From Lates calcarifer (Eukaryota; Chordata; Actinopteri; Centropomidae): a stretch of 64,000 bases of DNA. The DNA lies in assembly GCF_001640805.2 (NCBI RefSeq), contig NC_066844.1, positions 6,422,843 through 6,486,842 of the forward strand, in the 5' to 3' direction. Shown here in pieces: positions 10,513 to 22,820 of the stretch. Below the pieces are notes generated by a model, which did not search any database, had not been told where the DNA came from, and worked only from the letters and a program-made list of their open reading frames with translations. The translations under genes and the position numbers were made by a program. Every line of letters begins with the position of its first letter. The stretch's first letter is position 1.

Positions 10513-11739
10513 TAATTAATCCAATAAGTCTTTCACCACTATCAGCCAATAATATCCTTGCTGATGTACCAGTTGGGGTCTATTATATGTGAGTGTGAGT
10601 TTATATATATATGTTTTCAAGTGCATACATATACACATGTACACAAACCACAGATGAGGGTGCTTGTGGTCTGTGAAGTAGAAACAATGTGTTTTCATAA
10701 CCTCTCTAAACCAGTGGCTGTGCACAAGACACTGGAATCTATTTTTTCTCCCCCATTTGCACATGGCCCAGTTCAAAAAGCATGCAAATCCATTGCAGTC
10801 TGAATCTCTTCTCCGCAGTCCACAGTGAAATCTCCAACAGATACATTGATTCTGGAAGACAGACAGGTATGTGTGCAGAGTTGAAAGCCGTGGGGGGTGG
10901 GGTGGGGGTTGAACACATCTTTCCTGCAGACAAATTACGTAACAGACAGTCTATGGTATCCAGACCTGAGGAGTCAAACCTAAAAGGCATTTCAGGCAGG
11001 ATGTCTGCTGAGCCAGTGGATCATGATGTAACGTGATGAATCTCTGGAGACGCAGAGTAAGGATGTTAGGGGGCTGCCATTTCTCAGACAGCAACCTGTG
11101 CTGCAGCAGGGATGCATGACAAATATGGCACAGGCATTCACACACAATAAATGCACCTCCATCTAGGTATAAAACCACACACACGCTATGAATGCACCAA
11201 TATTTTTTCTAGAGGTTGATATTATGAGCATTTTCCAACCCACACTTGTCATTAGCAGATTGGAATTTTAAAGCACTCCTCTCCTCTATTGACTGTTTAT
11301 TGATTACTGTTGTACTTTGATCGCCATTAGTAGTTTCCTTGGCACTCCAACTTAGATCCATATTAAAAAAGGAAAATATAATCAAACAAGTCTTTACACT
11401 TCCACTAGAAAGTACACTATTTGCATCTGTAATTGGACAAATGGTAATAAAAATAAGACTGAGATACTGATATATTATTAAAGTTTACACTTATATCCTC
11501 AGCAACAGTCAATTTACTGATGCAAACACACATACACATACCCACACACCTTTATTGTACTATAGCTGCAGTAAACAGAGGGCAGAGAGAAAATCCTTGC
11601 TCCTGATTCCCTCCAAACCTTGGACCTTTCCAATAATCACACCCAGACAAGTGCTCGACACCCAGGATGATCACAGCTCTAATCCCCATACTCATGTGGG
11701 GTAAAGCTACCAATTGTTGCTGTAGAGTAATTGCTCTGC
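10513..11739. other. Gene-free unique sequence
   Basis: No gene recognised. Short TA and CA stretches (10,600-10,640 and 11,520-11,550). Two overlapping open frames of 81-86 codons at 10,516-10,803 on opposite strands have no domain. Confidence 0.6.
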
Positions 11740-11940
11740 ATAGTAATTATCCTCCATAAACACTGCTGCTACGTGCCCCCCTGACACAGCAGCTGTAATT
11801 ATTTCTTTTGAAAGGGAATTTTTCATTGCCTTCAATGAAACCACTTAGCGGATGGTAACTTTTAAGGTTTTGCAGTTGTGTAATGAGGGGGATATTCTTG
11901 TTAAATGGAGCCTCGGCAGGCTTTTCCTTTGAAAGGGTGG
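11740..11940. promoter_or_regulatory. Candidate conserved noncoding block
   Basis: Repeat-free, balanced sequence with spaced TAATTA-type cores ('GTAATTATCC', 'TGTAATTATT') and an E-box-like CAGCAGCTGT. This is the texture I associate with vertebrate conserved noncoding elements. Conservation itself cannot be seen here. Confidence 0.25.
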
Positions 11941-11959
11941 TACTGGCTAGAAAGAGCGT

Positions 11960-11979
11960 GAGAGAGAGAGAGAGAGAGA
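11960..11979. repeat. (AG)10 microsatellite
   Basis: Uninterrupted GA/AG run within a purine-rich stretch that extends to about 12,005. Confidence 0.95.
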
Positions 11980-12139
11980 AAAAGAGGAAGACAGGGTGGG
12001 AGGGATAGCTGTAGGCAAGGAAGTGGAAAGTTTATCGTCATCTCAAGGTTATGTTGTATCCTATCCACCTGAGAAGCTTCATTGACCACACTGCTCTTCA
12101 TGGGCCATAAACAACAAACTAACAATTGCCTGCTGGCCG

Positions 12140-12175
12140 AACACACACACATACACACACACAACGCGCACACAC
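12140..12175. repeat. Imperfect (AC)n tract
   Basis: AC dinucleotides interrupted by AT and ACGCG steps. It accounts for the Cys/Val-rich start of the 94-codon minus frame at 11,901-12,185. Confidence 0.9.
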
Positions 12176-12339
12176 CTGGATTCACACACTAATTCCTCCC
12201 TCTAATGTGTTCTGCAGCAAATCTCCTGTGGTGGCAGCATGACGCATGCTGACACCTCTATATAAATTATGAAAGCATAGACCAAATCAGGCATTAGTCT
12301 CTGTCTAGCTCTAACAAAAGCACACTGGGGCCACCTTCA

Positions 12340-12680
12340 AGCAACCCAATGTTGAATTAAAAAGCAAGGATAAATCAAGCTGTCAAAGATTTTGCATCGA
12401 CCTGCAAACTGCCAGATTAAAATAGTCTCTGTGCCTACAAAAGCTTTGCCAATAGTCTCTAGACAGCTCTGCCACCCACTCTCTGTGGTTCAACAGCGCC
12501 ACACCGACCCCACAACCCACCCCTCCATTCTAAAGAAAGGAACATACCGCCCCCAATCAATTAGAGATGAATTATGCTGTTTGAGGATGGTTATTTATCT
12601 CAACCAATATCCACAAGGAAAGACCATAAGGGGTTTTGGAGGACAATGATTAATTTAATCAAGTGTGAGTGAACTTTCTC
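12340..12680. promoter_or_regulatory. Candidate conserved noncoding block
   Basis: Repeat-free sequence with ATTAAA/GATTAAA cores, 'CAATCAATTAGAGATGAATT' and 'AATGATTAATTTAATCAAGT'. The 85-codon plus frame across it (12,392-12,649) has no recognisable domain. Enhancer role is inference only. Confidence 0.25.
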
Positions 12681-12770
12681 CAAAAATCATGCCGCTCCGA
12701 CAGATAATCCGCTTTCCCTGAAACGTTTCCAACAGGATTAGCCCCCGAGGGAAGCCTGGATGCATTTTAC

Positions 12771-12884
12771 AGAGAGAGAGAGAGAAAGCAAGAGAGAGAG
12801 AAAGGAAATATATGGAGAGGGAGAGACGGAGGGAGATATAAAGAAAGTCAGAAAGATGGATAGATGGAGAGGGATGGAGGAAGG
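12771..12884. repeat. GA-rich low-complexity tract
   Basis: AG runs pass into GGAGAGGGAGAGACGGAGGG and then GATGGATAGATGG units. Imperfect purine tract on the plus strand. Confidence 0.9.
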
Positions 12885-15800
12885 CAGAATGGAACGATAG
12901 GTTGGATAATGAGGCACAGAGGGGAAAAATGATGTGGCTGAAAAAATAAAATATAGATAGATTTATAAACGGATAGATTTATAAAGGGTCCGAGCAGGGA
13001 TAAAGTAAAGGAGATGGGAAAGGGAGAACGGATGGATGGGAGTCCACAGGAAACAGGAGATGCTTACTTGCACTGAAAGTGATGGTGTGAGACAAAGGCA
13101 TGTTTGTCATATCTTCAATCTCCAATCCTAACGGACCAGCAGAGCTGCTAACTTTCCAACAGCAAAAACCTTTATTGCACTGGTCAGCTGAGAGTAGCTG
13201 CATAAATGTGTGGCAGTGTGTTGCTGCCTGTGAGCTCTGTATGCTCCTTAGATATATATAAAGCAGCGGAGAGGGTCAGACTGGGTCAGACACGTGAGAG
13301 ACACTGAGGACTTAAACAGCTGCTGTTCTGGAAAGCGTGCTTTAAATGCAGTTTTGTGTTTTGGTCTATTTTGACTTGACTTGAAAGTTTTCCTTCTAGG
13401 TAGGGAAACTTTAACATCCCAAGAGGTCATAAAAAACATTTGTATAAATCCATGTTGAATTAAAAAAGATTGCTTTACAGTCTGAAAACTAGGCAGGTCT
13501 TTGGAATTCCTGAAAAGCTGACATTTTGAAAAATCAAGGTTTTCATCTCATAGCAACATCATGTCCCACAGCCCAGAACCTGTATGAAAAGAAATGAAAT
13601 GAAGCCATATTAAGAAATAATATTAGAAAAAACCCCAATAGTAGGCAAATATTCCCACAGAGCACTTAAAGGCAAATGATCTTCGACAGAAAAAAATTTA
13701 AACGCAGCATAAATCAGAACTGTGTGGATTAAAACTGAAATAGAAAGAGGGGTGGAGCTGAGCCGAATTGCTGTTATGGCAGCTTCAGAAGCAGCGTGTA
13801 CAGTACAAGGAGTCCAGACTGCTAACAATACAAGGTAAGGAGGTTTGCTGAATGTAAGATTTCTGAATTGCATTACAATCTCAAGAGTCTCTCAAAGCTC
13901 ACACAGCTCTCCAAAGTCCGCCTCTGGCCTGATAATTCAACTTCCTATTTAAAATCTATGTTGCGCCAAGCTTGAGGTTACAACTGCCAACGGGGCGGCG
14001 CTGAGCCGCACTGAAAGCTGTAGCCTTTGATTAAGCTCCTCTATTCCAAGCCTAATGCCCTGGCCTTGAATTATTCACCGAGTTGGTGGAGAGGGGTTGT
14101 GCATGCTACAAGCTTGCTAAGTGTGTTAGCCTAAAAAAACATAATGCAATAAAGCTCATCCATGCATAATGGATGGGAGACTGGGGCTGGGTGCGCTCTG
14201 TCGTGGGAAGACAGAATTAGAGAGAGGGGATCAGAGGAAGGCAGCTCAACGCCGATGTTGCCAAATCGCCGTCCTCCCATGCCAGGGCACTCTCCGGCCA
14301 CAACCCCTCCTCCTCTATCTGCCGCTTTCTCTTTCTATCCATCCAGCAGAGCTTTAGCACAGCTTCTTTCAATTTCAAGGGAAATGACAAGTGGAGGACA
14401 TCACTACACAAAGAATTAGAAAGTCAACAAGGGTCACAATGGAATGAATACAGCACAAGAAAGGATTACCTTCAAGATTTTGGGTTTTTTTGGGGGGGTT
14501 ATTTAGCCATCCTTAAGCAGGATCATAATGAATTTTGCTGGGTTTAATTAATTCTAATTCACTAAGATAATGATCTTTGAGTCATGTGATTGCATGCGGT
14601 GCATTGTGTAATCAACACCACTCTGGTTTTAGCATGCCAGCACAGCTCTCTCACTCCGCAATTAAAGAACTGATTGTCCCTGGGGTGTTGCATGTCATAC
14701 AGACTCATTTATCACTTCCTTGTGAAGCATCGCTTTAAAAGTCCAATTCACACCTTCAGAATCTATCATACTCACTATGAAGGTTTCACAGGGCTAAAAT
14801 ATTCAAGGTTACACAGACATGAAGAGGAGATGTGAAGTGTGTCTCCAATTCAGCCTCCATATTGGTATTTTTAGTGTGTGGGATTCAGGAACACAACATT
14901 TTCACTACTGATATGACTAATCATGCTTAACTTTAAACTACAACTTTTAATTTCAGTTTGTAATTTTTACTTAGCAATGTGGACAAGAGGAGGAAATGAC
15001 AAATGGCAGACTGAAAATCTGAAGTCCAGTCAGGCAAAACGGCCAAAAAAAAAATCACGCTATGGGGGTTCACGAATATTGAAGGGTAATGCAGAGTTTG
15101 CTTGTTTTCCTTTGGTTCTGTTAAATTTAGTGAGCGCTGCACTATGATCTGGCAAACAAGGTTGGAGGAGTGTGTGATTTGCATCTTGTTGAGCTAGCAA
15201 GGAGGCAACATGTTGTGTTAATGAGCCAGAAAAGGCAGATTGCTACTTAGTTTGCGCTTCACATACTTTATTTTACTAATAAATATTTGACACTGCTTGC
15301 AGCTCGGGCACAGTTGTGGCTGCTGCTCAACAGTATTCTGCAGGGACAGGCCTGCAAAAAGATTTAGATTTACATTATGAAAAATGTTTTAAATGTGATA
15401 AAGACTCAAAATGTGTACATTTAAAAAGTGAATGCCCTTTTTCAACCTTAGTTATATTTAGAAAAAAAAGTTCAGAAAGCAATATAAAATGGTTGAAAAA
15501 TGGTGAAAAAGTACTAAAAGTACTACCTTCCTACTACTACTTCCAGTCAGAAGGTCGGCTGGAAAAAAGAAAAAGAGAGTTTTATGCACACAGATACAGT
15601 GTGTAAATAAACTGCTAAAACCAAGCAGCGTGCTGTTAAGCATGCATAAGCCCTTTGAATTAGTCTTCCTGATCTGCCTTGGATGACAGCCGTTCGCGCA
15701 GGCAGAATACGATATGAGAGCATATCACCACAACACAGACTGTTCCCTTATGTCAACTCTTCTCCTCTACAAAAAAAAACAAAAAAACACAACTTTGGCA

Positions 15801-17238
15801 TTATTCACTCATTATTCCACACCACCACTAACATGCAAACTCTGTCATGGAATAATATGGTTGCCGGGCTATACAGCTGAATGATTTGGAGGGTAGTTCA
15901 GGGTGGAGTGATGATCTGCTGTTATCAAGACATCCTGCCCCTTCAGTGTTTGTCTTGGCTGTTATAACAGTAAATTTCCTCTGAGACAGAGCTGCACTAC
16001 TCTGCCCTGTTCTGTTCACTACCCAACAGCATGTAAATGGCTTCAGGATTCATTAGATATCGCGTCTCATAAACCAGACCTCTGTCTTTTTACAGTTGAC
16101 TTAGCATTGATGGTGCTGCATTAAAAACATCCAGTAAACCGTCTTATAAATATAAAACAAAGAGGCAAAGTGGTAGTAGATACTGAACACAATGGCACTA
16201 CTGTTAAAATCAAATCTCCAGACTTTCTTCCTGTGTATTTGCCAGGCTTATAAATAAAACAGATTATTGCCACTTGAACTTATGTTACCCTGCTGTGGCT
16301 CCAACAACAAACACAGACTAGCTTACAATAAAACTAAGTGAGTCAGTGTTCCTGCGTGGAGACAGTGCACTTTGTTGGACTGAAGCGTCTCTCAGCGCTC
16401 TGGCAGCAAGGACAAGAGGCGAGTAGGAGGAGGAACAGACCGACTGAGTTCAGAGCAAAGACCACCCGCGTTTCGTCCACTGTGGTGCTGATGCTGGCAG
16501 ACAGATGGGGTTGCCACAGGGTCCGATGTGTGTCACCGACATTTGCGGGTGTGTGGTATTAGAAGCTGGTATGTGATGCTGGTCTAGAGCTGGGGAGCTG
16601 AAAAAGTCACACACAAAGACAAAGATTTATCTGTGTTTGTGCATTTTCCCTATCCCCATTCTTCTATGTATGTAGTGTGTGTGCACAGCATGTGCCCTTT
16701 GCATGTCGGTGTCCTATGAGTGTGTGTGTAAATCGTGGCCTGCTACAGGGCCATGACACAGAATGTCATCTTGTCACAGCAAGAGCCCGGCCACCCTGAG
16801 AAAATAGCTGTGGGAGAAGAAACAAGATGTCATGGTTTAGCAAATATTTACTCCCTGCGATATCGGTTGGATGCAGATTTAAAGAGGAAAAGGAAGAAAG
16901 AGCGTTTCTTTTCAACTTCTTGCTTATCTTGCACTTTAACCATTTAAAAAGACTGACATTGTGTGCAGTGTGTCAGGAGCACAGCATAATTAAAGTGTAT
17001 CTAGAGAGGCGATCCATTAAAATGATAGCAGGCAATCTTGCAGCCAGCAGGTGCTATGGTCAAAGCAATTGACCTGAGATTATTGAGGTGTGATACAGCG
17101 CGGGTCTGACAGCCTGCTGGAAAAAGAAAAGGTCCCCAGCAGAGACAGACTGTCATCCTGTTAGTGTTTACTGTGTTCATTAAAAAAAAGGTCTCTCTTC
17201 ACGGTCTATTGGTGATAAAGCAACATGGGCGACAAGAC
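12885..17238. other. Gene-free unique sequence
   Basis: Over 4 kb without a supported gene or an assignable transposon copy. 14,000-14,110 and 14,510-14,650 are repeat-free with ATTA/TTAATTAATT cores and look enhancer-like. 15,100-15,600 is AT-rich. The 96-codon plus frame at 15,316-15,606 is Lys/Ser-rich with a few cysteines but no complete zinc-binding pattern. Confidence 0.55.
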
Positions 17239-17258
17239 GTGTGTGTGTGTGTGTGTGT
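17239..17258. repeat. (GT)10 microsatellite
   Basis: Twenty-base GT run followed by TAGGGGGG. Confidence 0.96.
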
Positions 17259-18290
17259 TAGGGGGGCATGACTGGGCAAAGATAAAGAGTGAAAACAACT
17301 GAAAGAAGAAGACTTGTTTATTCTCACACTGTGTCATCGGCCGTGAATGTGTGGCTGTGAGGAAGAAGCAGACATGGAAACAGACTTTGAATGGGAACAC
17401 AGTAGTAGGGGGTCAGAATGTAGTGTATTTTATATATTAAATGTGAAGAGAGGTTTTTTTTTTTTTCTTGTAACCAAGTTTCTCGCAAAACTGCATGACA
17501 CTGAGGCCTAAAAAATTTGTTGAAAGGATTTCTTTTTCCCATTTTCAAAGAGTCGTTGTTGGTTTTAGTTTTATTCAGGCCAGACTGGCTTATTCTTCTT
17601 CTAAAGGGCAGGTGTGTGTGTTTGTGTTTGTGTCCTCCGGCCATAACAAGGCAATAATAATAGTAATAATATACTAACTTAGATTTCTTTTTTACACATG
17701 AGAAGTGCTAGAAAAACTATATGCGGAATTGGTAATAAATACATTAATAAATAACTATAATATACAGCTATAAATAACCATAGCATAAATATCTCTGAAC
17801 AACAATCTATAGGGATACAAAAGGTAATGGGGTTGTGCATGAAGGCATTACAAAAACTATGAGGAACTGACGAGGAAGATAGCAGAGGGCATATAAGACA
17901 TGGAGTAATGATTTGTTTTAGAGGCAGGTAGAGCATCCTGAAGGCGGCAATGAGAGTTCACCTGCTAAGAAATGCTCAAGTTCCTCACAGGTATCCTCAC
18001 TGATATACACAGATATCAGAAAACTATTCTAACTAATATCATGATATTGTTTTCAGCCATATCTCTCATGACACATAATTGCCCTTCAACACATAATATC
18101 AAAATTCAAGGTTTTGATGTTACCAGTAGTGAAAGCTTTTTTCACACCAGTGCAGCGTTTGGACAGAGGTGCCAGGTTTGTGCCGAGCTGGACTACAAGG
18201 TTGATCTAGCTGGAGACTGACTTTGGTGAGGAAGCTAAAGGTGTGAGCGACAGGCTACTTTACTCCTCAAGACATGAGCTCTGTCCCTCT
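17259..18290. other. Gene-free AT-rich sequence
   Basis: No gene recognised. Holds a T run at 17,453-17,466 and an AATAATAATAGTAATAAT stretch near 17,653. A small palindrome AATATCATGATATT lies near 18,035. Open frames here are chance, including the 106-codon minus frame at 17,324-17,644. Confidence 0.6.
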
Positions 18291-18301
18291 GCTGCCCAGT
18301 G

Positions 18302-18430
18302 CCCCGCCCCCACCCGCACCCACCCACCTCTTGGCACAGACATGTCCATTCTTAGGACGCAGAGCACACACACACACACACACAAGTAGTCAAGCCCCGT
18401 GCAGCTGCCAAAAAACATGGCGGCGGGGAA
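18302..18430 (+). promoter_or_regulatory. GC-rich patch with GC-box and YY1-like ATGGCGGC
   Basis: CCCCGCCCC at 18,302-18,310 is an Sp-type GC-box. AAACATGGCGGCGGGG at 18,414-18,429 resembles both the YY1 promoter motif and a good Kozak start. A short frame from this ATG begins Met-Ala-Ala-Gly-Lys-Glu-Glu and is charged for about 25 residues, but no clear splice donor follows. A (CA)10 tract lies between the two motifs. It could be a small promoter, but the patch is too short to be a CpG island. Confidence 0.3.
18365..18384. repeat. (CA)10 microsatellite
   Basis: Twenty-base CA run inside the GC-rich patch. Confidence 0.96.
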
Positions 18431-18594
18431 AGAAGAGGGTGGACATGACAGCAGAAGAAAGGAGAAAAAGGACGATGTGACTCCTCTTTGGTTGTCTGTC
18501 AAACTTCAGCACTCTCCCACCCCCTTCAGACAGTTTATTCTCGTTACGACTGCAAACTGCCCCCCACCCCCTCTCTGCTCTTCCTTTCCACCGT

Positions 18595-18599
<5 letters not shown>

Positions 18600-18640
<41 letters not shown>
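18600..18640. repeat. (TC)20 microsatellite
   Basis: About 41 bases of pure CT/TC, ending at GTCTGTGG. A mirror-symmetric polypyrimidine tract of this length can form H-DNA under torsion. Confidence 0.97.
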
Positions 18641-18644
<4 letters not shown>

Positions 18645-21600
18645 GTGGCCACCTTATCCTTAGTGAGGCAGATGTGTAGTTTCACAGCGACTGGTGGAGC
18701 GTCTCTGTGTGATAGAGTGGCGTCTGGAAAGCAGGGATATCGAACCGCTCAGCTTCCTCACTGTAACCAATGCACTTCAATGGAATTCACTAAGACTAGC
18801 TTCCCTGGCTGGATTGCCAGTGTAATGCATGGCAGTAAATCACAGTCATTGTCTATGTACTTGTGCAGTGAATGATGGGAGAGTCAAAAGAGAGGAGTGG
18901 CTAGCCTTGTCATGGACCAGAGGAGACTATTTGGTTTAAACTGTGCAGTTGCTTGAAGGAGAAAAACACACATTTACAGTCTGAAATTATCTACCCCAAT
19001 TGGCTTAACAGCTTCCTTATGCAATGTATGCATCTCCACATGCCTTAACAGAACTCAACACTGACATCACCACAGGTCCACTAGCAAACCCCTATGGTGT
19101 TCTACTGTCATTCATTTGGTTTCCTGCTGCTGACCTATCTCCTCATATTAAACGATGTCTGCTGTAGCATGCTGCTCCCTGAACCACCAGCTGGCAGCTT
19201 AGCCAAAACCTACAGCGCTCCAGTGTTTATCATAGTTTTCCGCATAAATGTGGCCAAATCCCCCCGACCCCTACTTGAAAGTCAAAACCAATTCTGCATT
19301 CTACAGTAGCGTTCATCCTCTGAGACAGACGATAAATCACGGCAGTGAAGCATGCAGTACAACAAAGGACTGCAGTGCTGCACTTTAACCCAACCCAGTC
19401 ACAAAGCGGCTCGCGTTGCTGCAGCTGGCCTCCTCCCTTTCTCTCCAGCTCCCTTGCGTTGATTACAGGCAGAGAAACTTACAGGCTAGAGCTTGATCAT
19501 CATCTTCTGCAATGGCCAAACATCCCTCCCCTCCTCTCCCTCACTCTCTCCTCCATCCTTTCCACCTCTAAAGCCCTTTACTCTCCTCCATTACACTAAT
19601 AAGGCTAATCACCCCTCCGGCTGGTGCAGCCATGGGCCTGGGAGAACATGTCAGCAAGGGGAGATCAATGGATTACATCAAAGGGCTGGAGCAGTGCACA
19701 AACCACCCCAGCACAGGGCCCAAGAGATAAGGCTGCTGCTCCCTTACATTTTTCATGAGATTATCCACTACTGTTCTGTTCTTGCCTGTGGTTTGAGTGC
19801 AGGGTGCTTTTAATGAGCTGGGCAGCACCAGATACTAACGCTGATGGCGATATCCAACAGCTTGGAACCACATGCGTGCAGACATGATAATGCACACGTG
19901 CATTAGATGTGGGCATGCACATGTAGCCGCGTAACCACCAGTGCATGAGTGGTTGATACTGCATGACTAAGTATCTGCACACATGCCCACAAACACCCAC
20001 GCAGGGACAGCCGTGTAGTTATTTCTACAGATCCATTAGAGGTTCATCCATAATAGATTAGTTACTAATTAGGGGATAGTTTGCCGGTGCTAAAGTAATG
20101 TTGAAGGCAGAGAGAGAAGTGGATAGCTTTGCCAGCTAGCTCAGCAGCCCACTTTCAGCTCTGTCTTCCTCACTCTGTTCTTCCTGAAGGCCAAACGGGC
20201 CTTTTTTACAATCCAAGGGTGCCAACTCAGCCCGCTTGGAGGAGATGGCTGACTGAGGAGCTGAGTTGAGGAGCAGAGGGCCCCGAAGTAGGAGGATGTG
20301 AACTAGAGGCTGGTTTCCTCCAGTTAAGGGGTAGGAATGAGGGGATAAAAGAAATGCTTAAGCTCTCGCTCAGTAAAGTCTTGAAGAGGAGCAGGGATGA
20401 ATATGTATGAGGAGATTTGTAAAGGAGGTGACCTTTAAGTCAGACTAAGGTGTTAACTGGCTGATACTGGCTGAAATGGGCTGAGATCCACAGCCTGCAC
20501 GTTCCACATGACATTTTCTTTGCCGATGAACAGAATAAGTGCCATTCGACACAAGACAAAAGGAGTTATGTGTGGTTTATGGCAAGATGCAAAAACAAGT
20601 ATTTTATTCTGGTTTTATGTAGCAGATATGGTGCTCACAATAAAACAGTACAATGCTACATTTCTCTGTCTAGACATCTATCTATCTTGTCTATCACTTC
20701 ATTGTGAAGTGGGTAAATTTTTTAAAGCTTTTTACAGTTTTTACAGTACTGTGCATGTGGTTTCTGTATAGCACTGCGGGCTCTCAGTCAATTACACCTG
20801 TCTGCCTAAGAACACAGAGGACAATATAGATAAAAGCTGAGAGAAAATCTTTCTCTCCCCAAAAATATCTCAACCAGAACACGCTGATCTGGCTCACCGC
20901 AGAGGTATTGACTCACACTCAAAACAACATTTATCATAACTCAGTGAGAATCAAACTTGAACAAAGGGAAGCAATAAAACTGTGTGATTTTCTTTCTAAT
21001 TAAATGGACTCCAGGAGACATAAAGAGCTGCGTGTAATGCATTCTCAAAAATGCACCAGATTTGCCTAAAAATATCTCTTTCCAGTGAATGGAGCCAATA
21101 AAAACTTGCAGAATGGAGACAAAACGGTTCATACAAACAATAATTCAGTCTGAAAAACCACTCTAATTTAAAACATCCTTGCTTAACCATACATCAGGCC
21201 TTATGTAGAACTGTTTTTTTAATATAGGAAAATAGTGCACATTTAGGGCATTTCTGAATATACTTACTTAGTACTACATTAGAAAAATGTTCTATTTTTG
21301 ATCATTTTCTAGCATATGGAATCGCTCCACACATACTGGCAGCTTAAAAATTAAACAAGCACATGAAAAACTCTATCTACTTAAAAAACATATCTCCAGT
21401 GAAAAGAAAAAAAATATAAATAACAACATTTATGAAACATAAGCAGCAGTCGCAGCAGCAGCAGTGGGAGAATGAATGCCACTGTCCAACTTTGTAATGT
21501 TATATTTTTATTTTTTAACAATCCTGGAGCATTGCTACGGGAGCCAAGCTTTTATACCCAACCATAGGACATTTTTTCAACATTCTCCCACACACATTCT

Positions 21601-22513
21601 TTTTCAGTCATTTGATTTCCCACTACTGCTATGCAGACAATTATTAGGTGTATTTTAATTGAAATCCTCGCCTACACTTTAAAACAAAACTTGAACCGCT
21701 ATTTGCCAAAACCATCTGCATTTTAATAAAAAGTGAGCGCCTATTGTTACAACAGAATCAGTGTCAACATACACTGGTTCTTGTTAAGGTAAGATAGCTG
21801 CTGGGTGAACTTGACAAAGGAACTGCATAAAATCACACAGAATATATTCAGCAGTGCCTCAAGGCATTTTCTAGCAATACTATAAACTGTTTTGACAGAG
21901 AAAACTCATTTAACAGTGTATTGTCACTAAGTGAGACATGACAATTTTTCAGGCTGTCTTTTTCTCTCTCCATCACTTCCCATAATGAGGGACACTTCTC
22001 CATTTAAGAATTTATTCCTATATGGGCCAGGACAGCTTCCTCAGCATTTGTGAATGTGAAAATATCTTTACTATGGCCATAAAACTAAACTGAGTACCTC
22101 AGCTGAGTGGTGCTCCTCTTTAACACTCGATTCTCAGTCACTTATAGAACATCTCAGGCTTCATACCCAGCTGGATGGCTCAGCCTGCCGATCACAGAAT
22201 ATCAGGTCTGTCAGGCTCCTCTGCAGCTTCAAACTCGTAAGAGTTGTCTCTCTCAGTAAGACTTAAACTGAGCTGCTCGAATGTTGGTGAGGATCAGTGT
22301 GTGGAGCCCAAACACATAGCTCCTATAAGAGCGCCTCCACACTAAATGCATGGTGGTAGTAGGAAGGATAGATAGACACTGTAAAGCTGTGTGCTCTGAC
22401 CGCACACAAGTGTGATATTAAGTGTGGTCAGGTGGGTCCTGCTGCACAGGTGGCTACACCCAGCTGCGATGTGATGTTGCACTGTAGTAAAGGCTGACCA
22501 TGCATAACCACAC
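18641..22513. other. Gene-free unique sequence
   Basis: Nearly 4 kb with no supported gene and no transposon copy that I recognise. 19,390-19,610 is C/T-rich and gives two overlapping Pro/Ser/Leu frames without domain. 20,030-20,480 is balanced, repeat-free sequence. 20,690-20,760 has a T/A-rich TTTACAGTTTTTACAG stutter. Confidence 0.55.
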
Positions 22514-22582
22514 AGTGATAAATACACACAGCAAGAAGCTTTGATAAATACACACAGCAAGAAGCTGTGTGTATTTATCACT
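22514..22582. repeat. Tandem duplication plus hairpin
   Basis: A 25-base unit (TGATAAATACACACAGCAAG + AAGCT) occurs at 22,516-22,540 and 22,542-22,566, period 26. The reverse complement of its first part follows at 22,564-22,582. The second copy therefore makes a 17-bp perfect stem (22,542-22,558 with 22,564-22,580) with a 5-base AAGAA loop. The first copy can pair with the same right arm over 19 bp (22,514-22,532). Confidence 0.95.
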
Positions 22583-22685
22583 AGGTATAGTTAAACTGTG
22601 CGCCACTGTACCTAAGGAATGGTAATTAGTATACATTATGTCCACACTGATTTCACTCACTGATTTCAAGTCAAATTGTAAAGGG

Positions 22686-22705
22686 TATATATATATATAT
22701 ATATA
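22686..22705. repeat. (TA)10 microsatellite
   Basis: Twenty-base TA run immediately before a teleost repeat end. Confidence 0.96.
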
Positions 22706-22820
22706 CGTAGTAGTGCTGTATGTGTGTGAATGGGTGAATGTGATCTGTAGTGTGAAGCGCTTTGAGTGGTCAATATGACTAGAAAAGCGCTATATAAGTG
22801 CAGTCCATTTACCATTTATC
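22706..22820 (+). mobile_element. Teleost repeat 3' end ('gcgctatataagtgcagtcc' type)
   Basis: Diagnostic words are 'GTGTGAATGGGTGAATGTGA', 'GTGTGAAGCGCTTTGAGTGG', 'ACTAGAAAAGCGCTATATAA' and 'TGCAGTCCATTTACCATTT'. This end is found in very many fish sequences and is thought to be the 3' tail of non-LTR/SINE-type elements. The upstream (TA)10 may have grown at the insertion edge. Confidence 0.85.

Noticed and set aside
15316..15606. Cys-containing 96-codon frame that hints at a zinc knuckle
   Set aside because: Cysteine and histidine spacing does not complete any known zinc-binding pattern, and the DNA is AT-rich and Lys-codon biased by composition.
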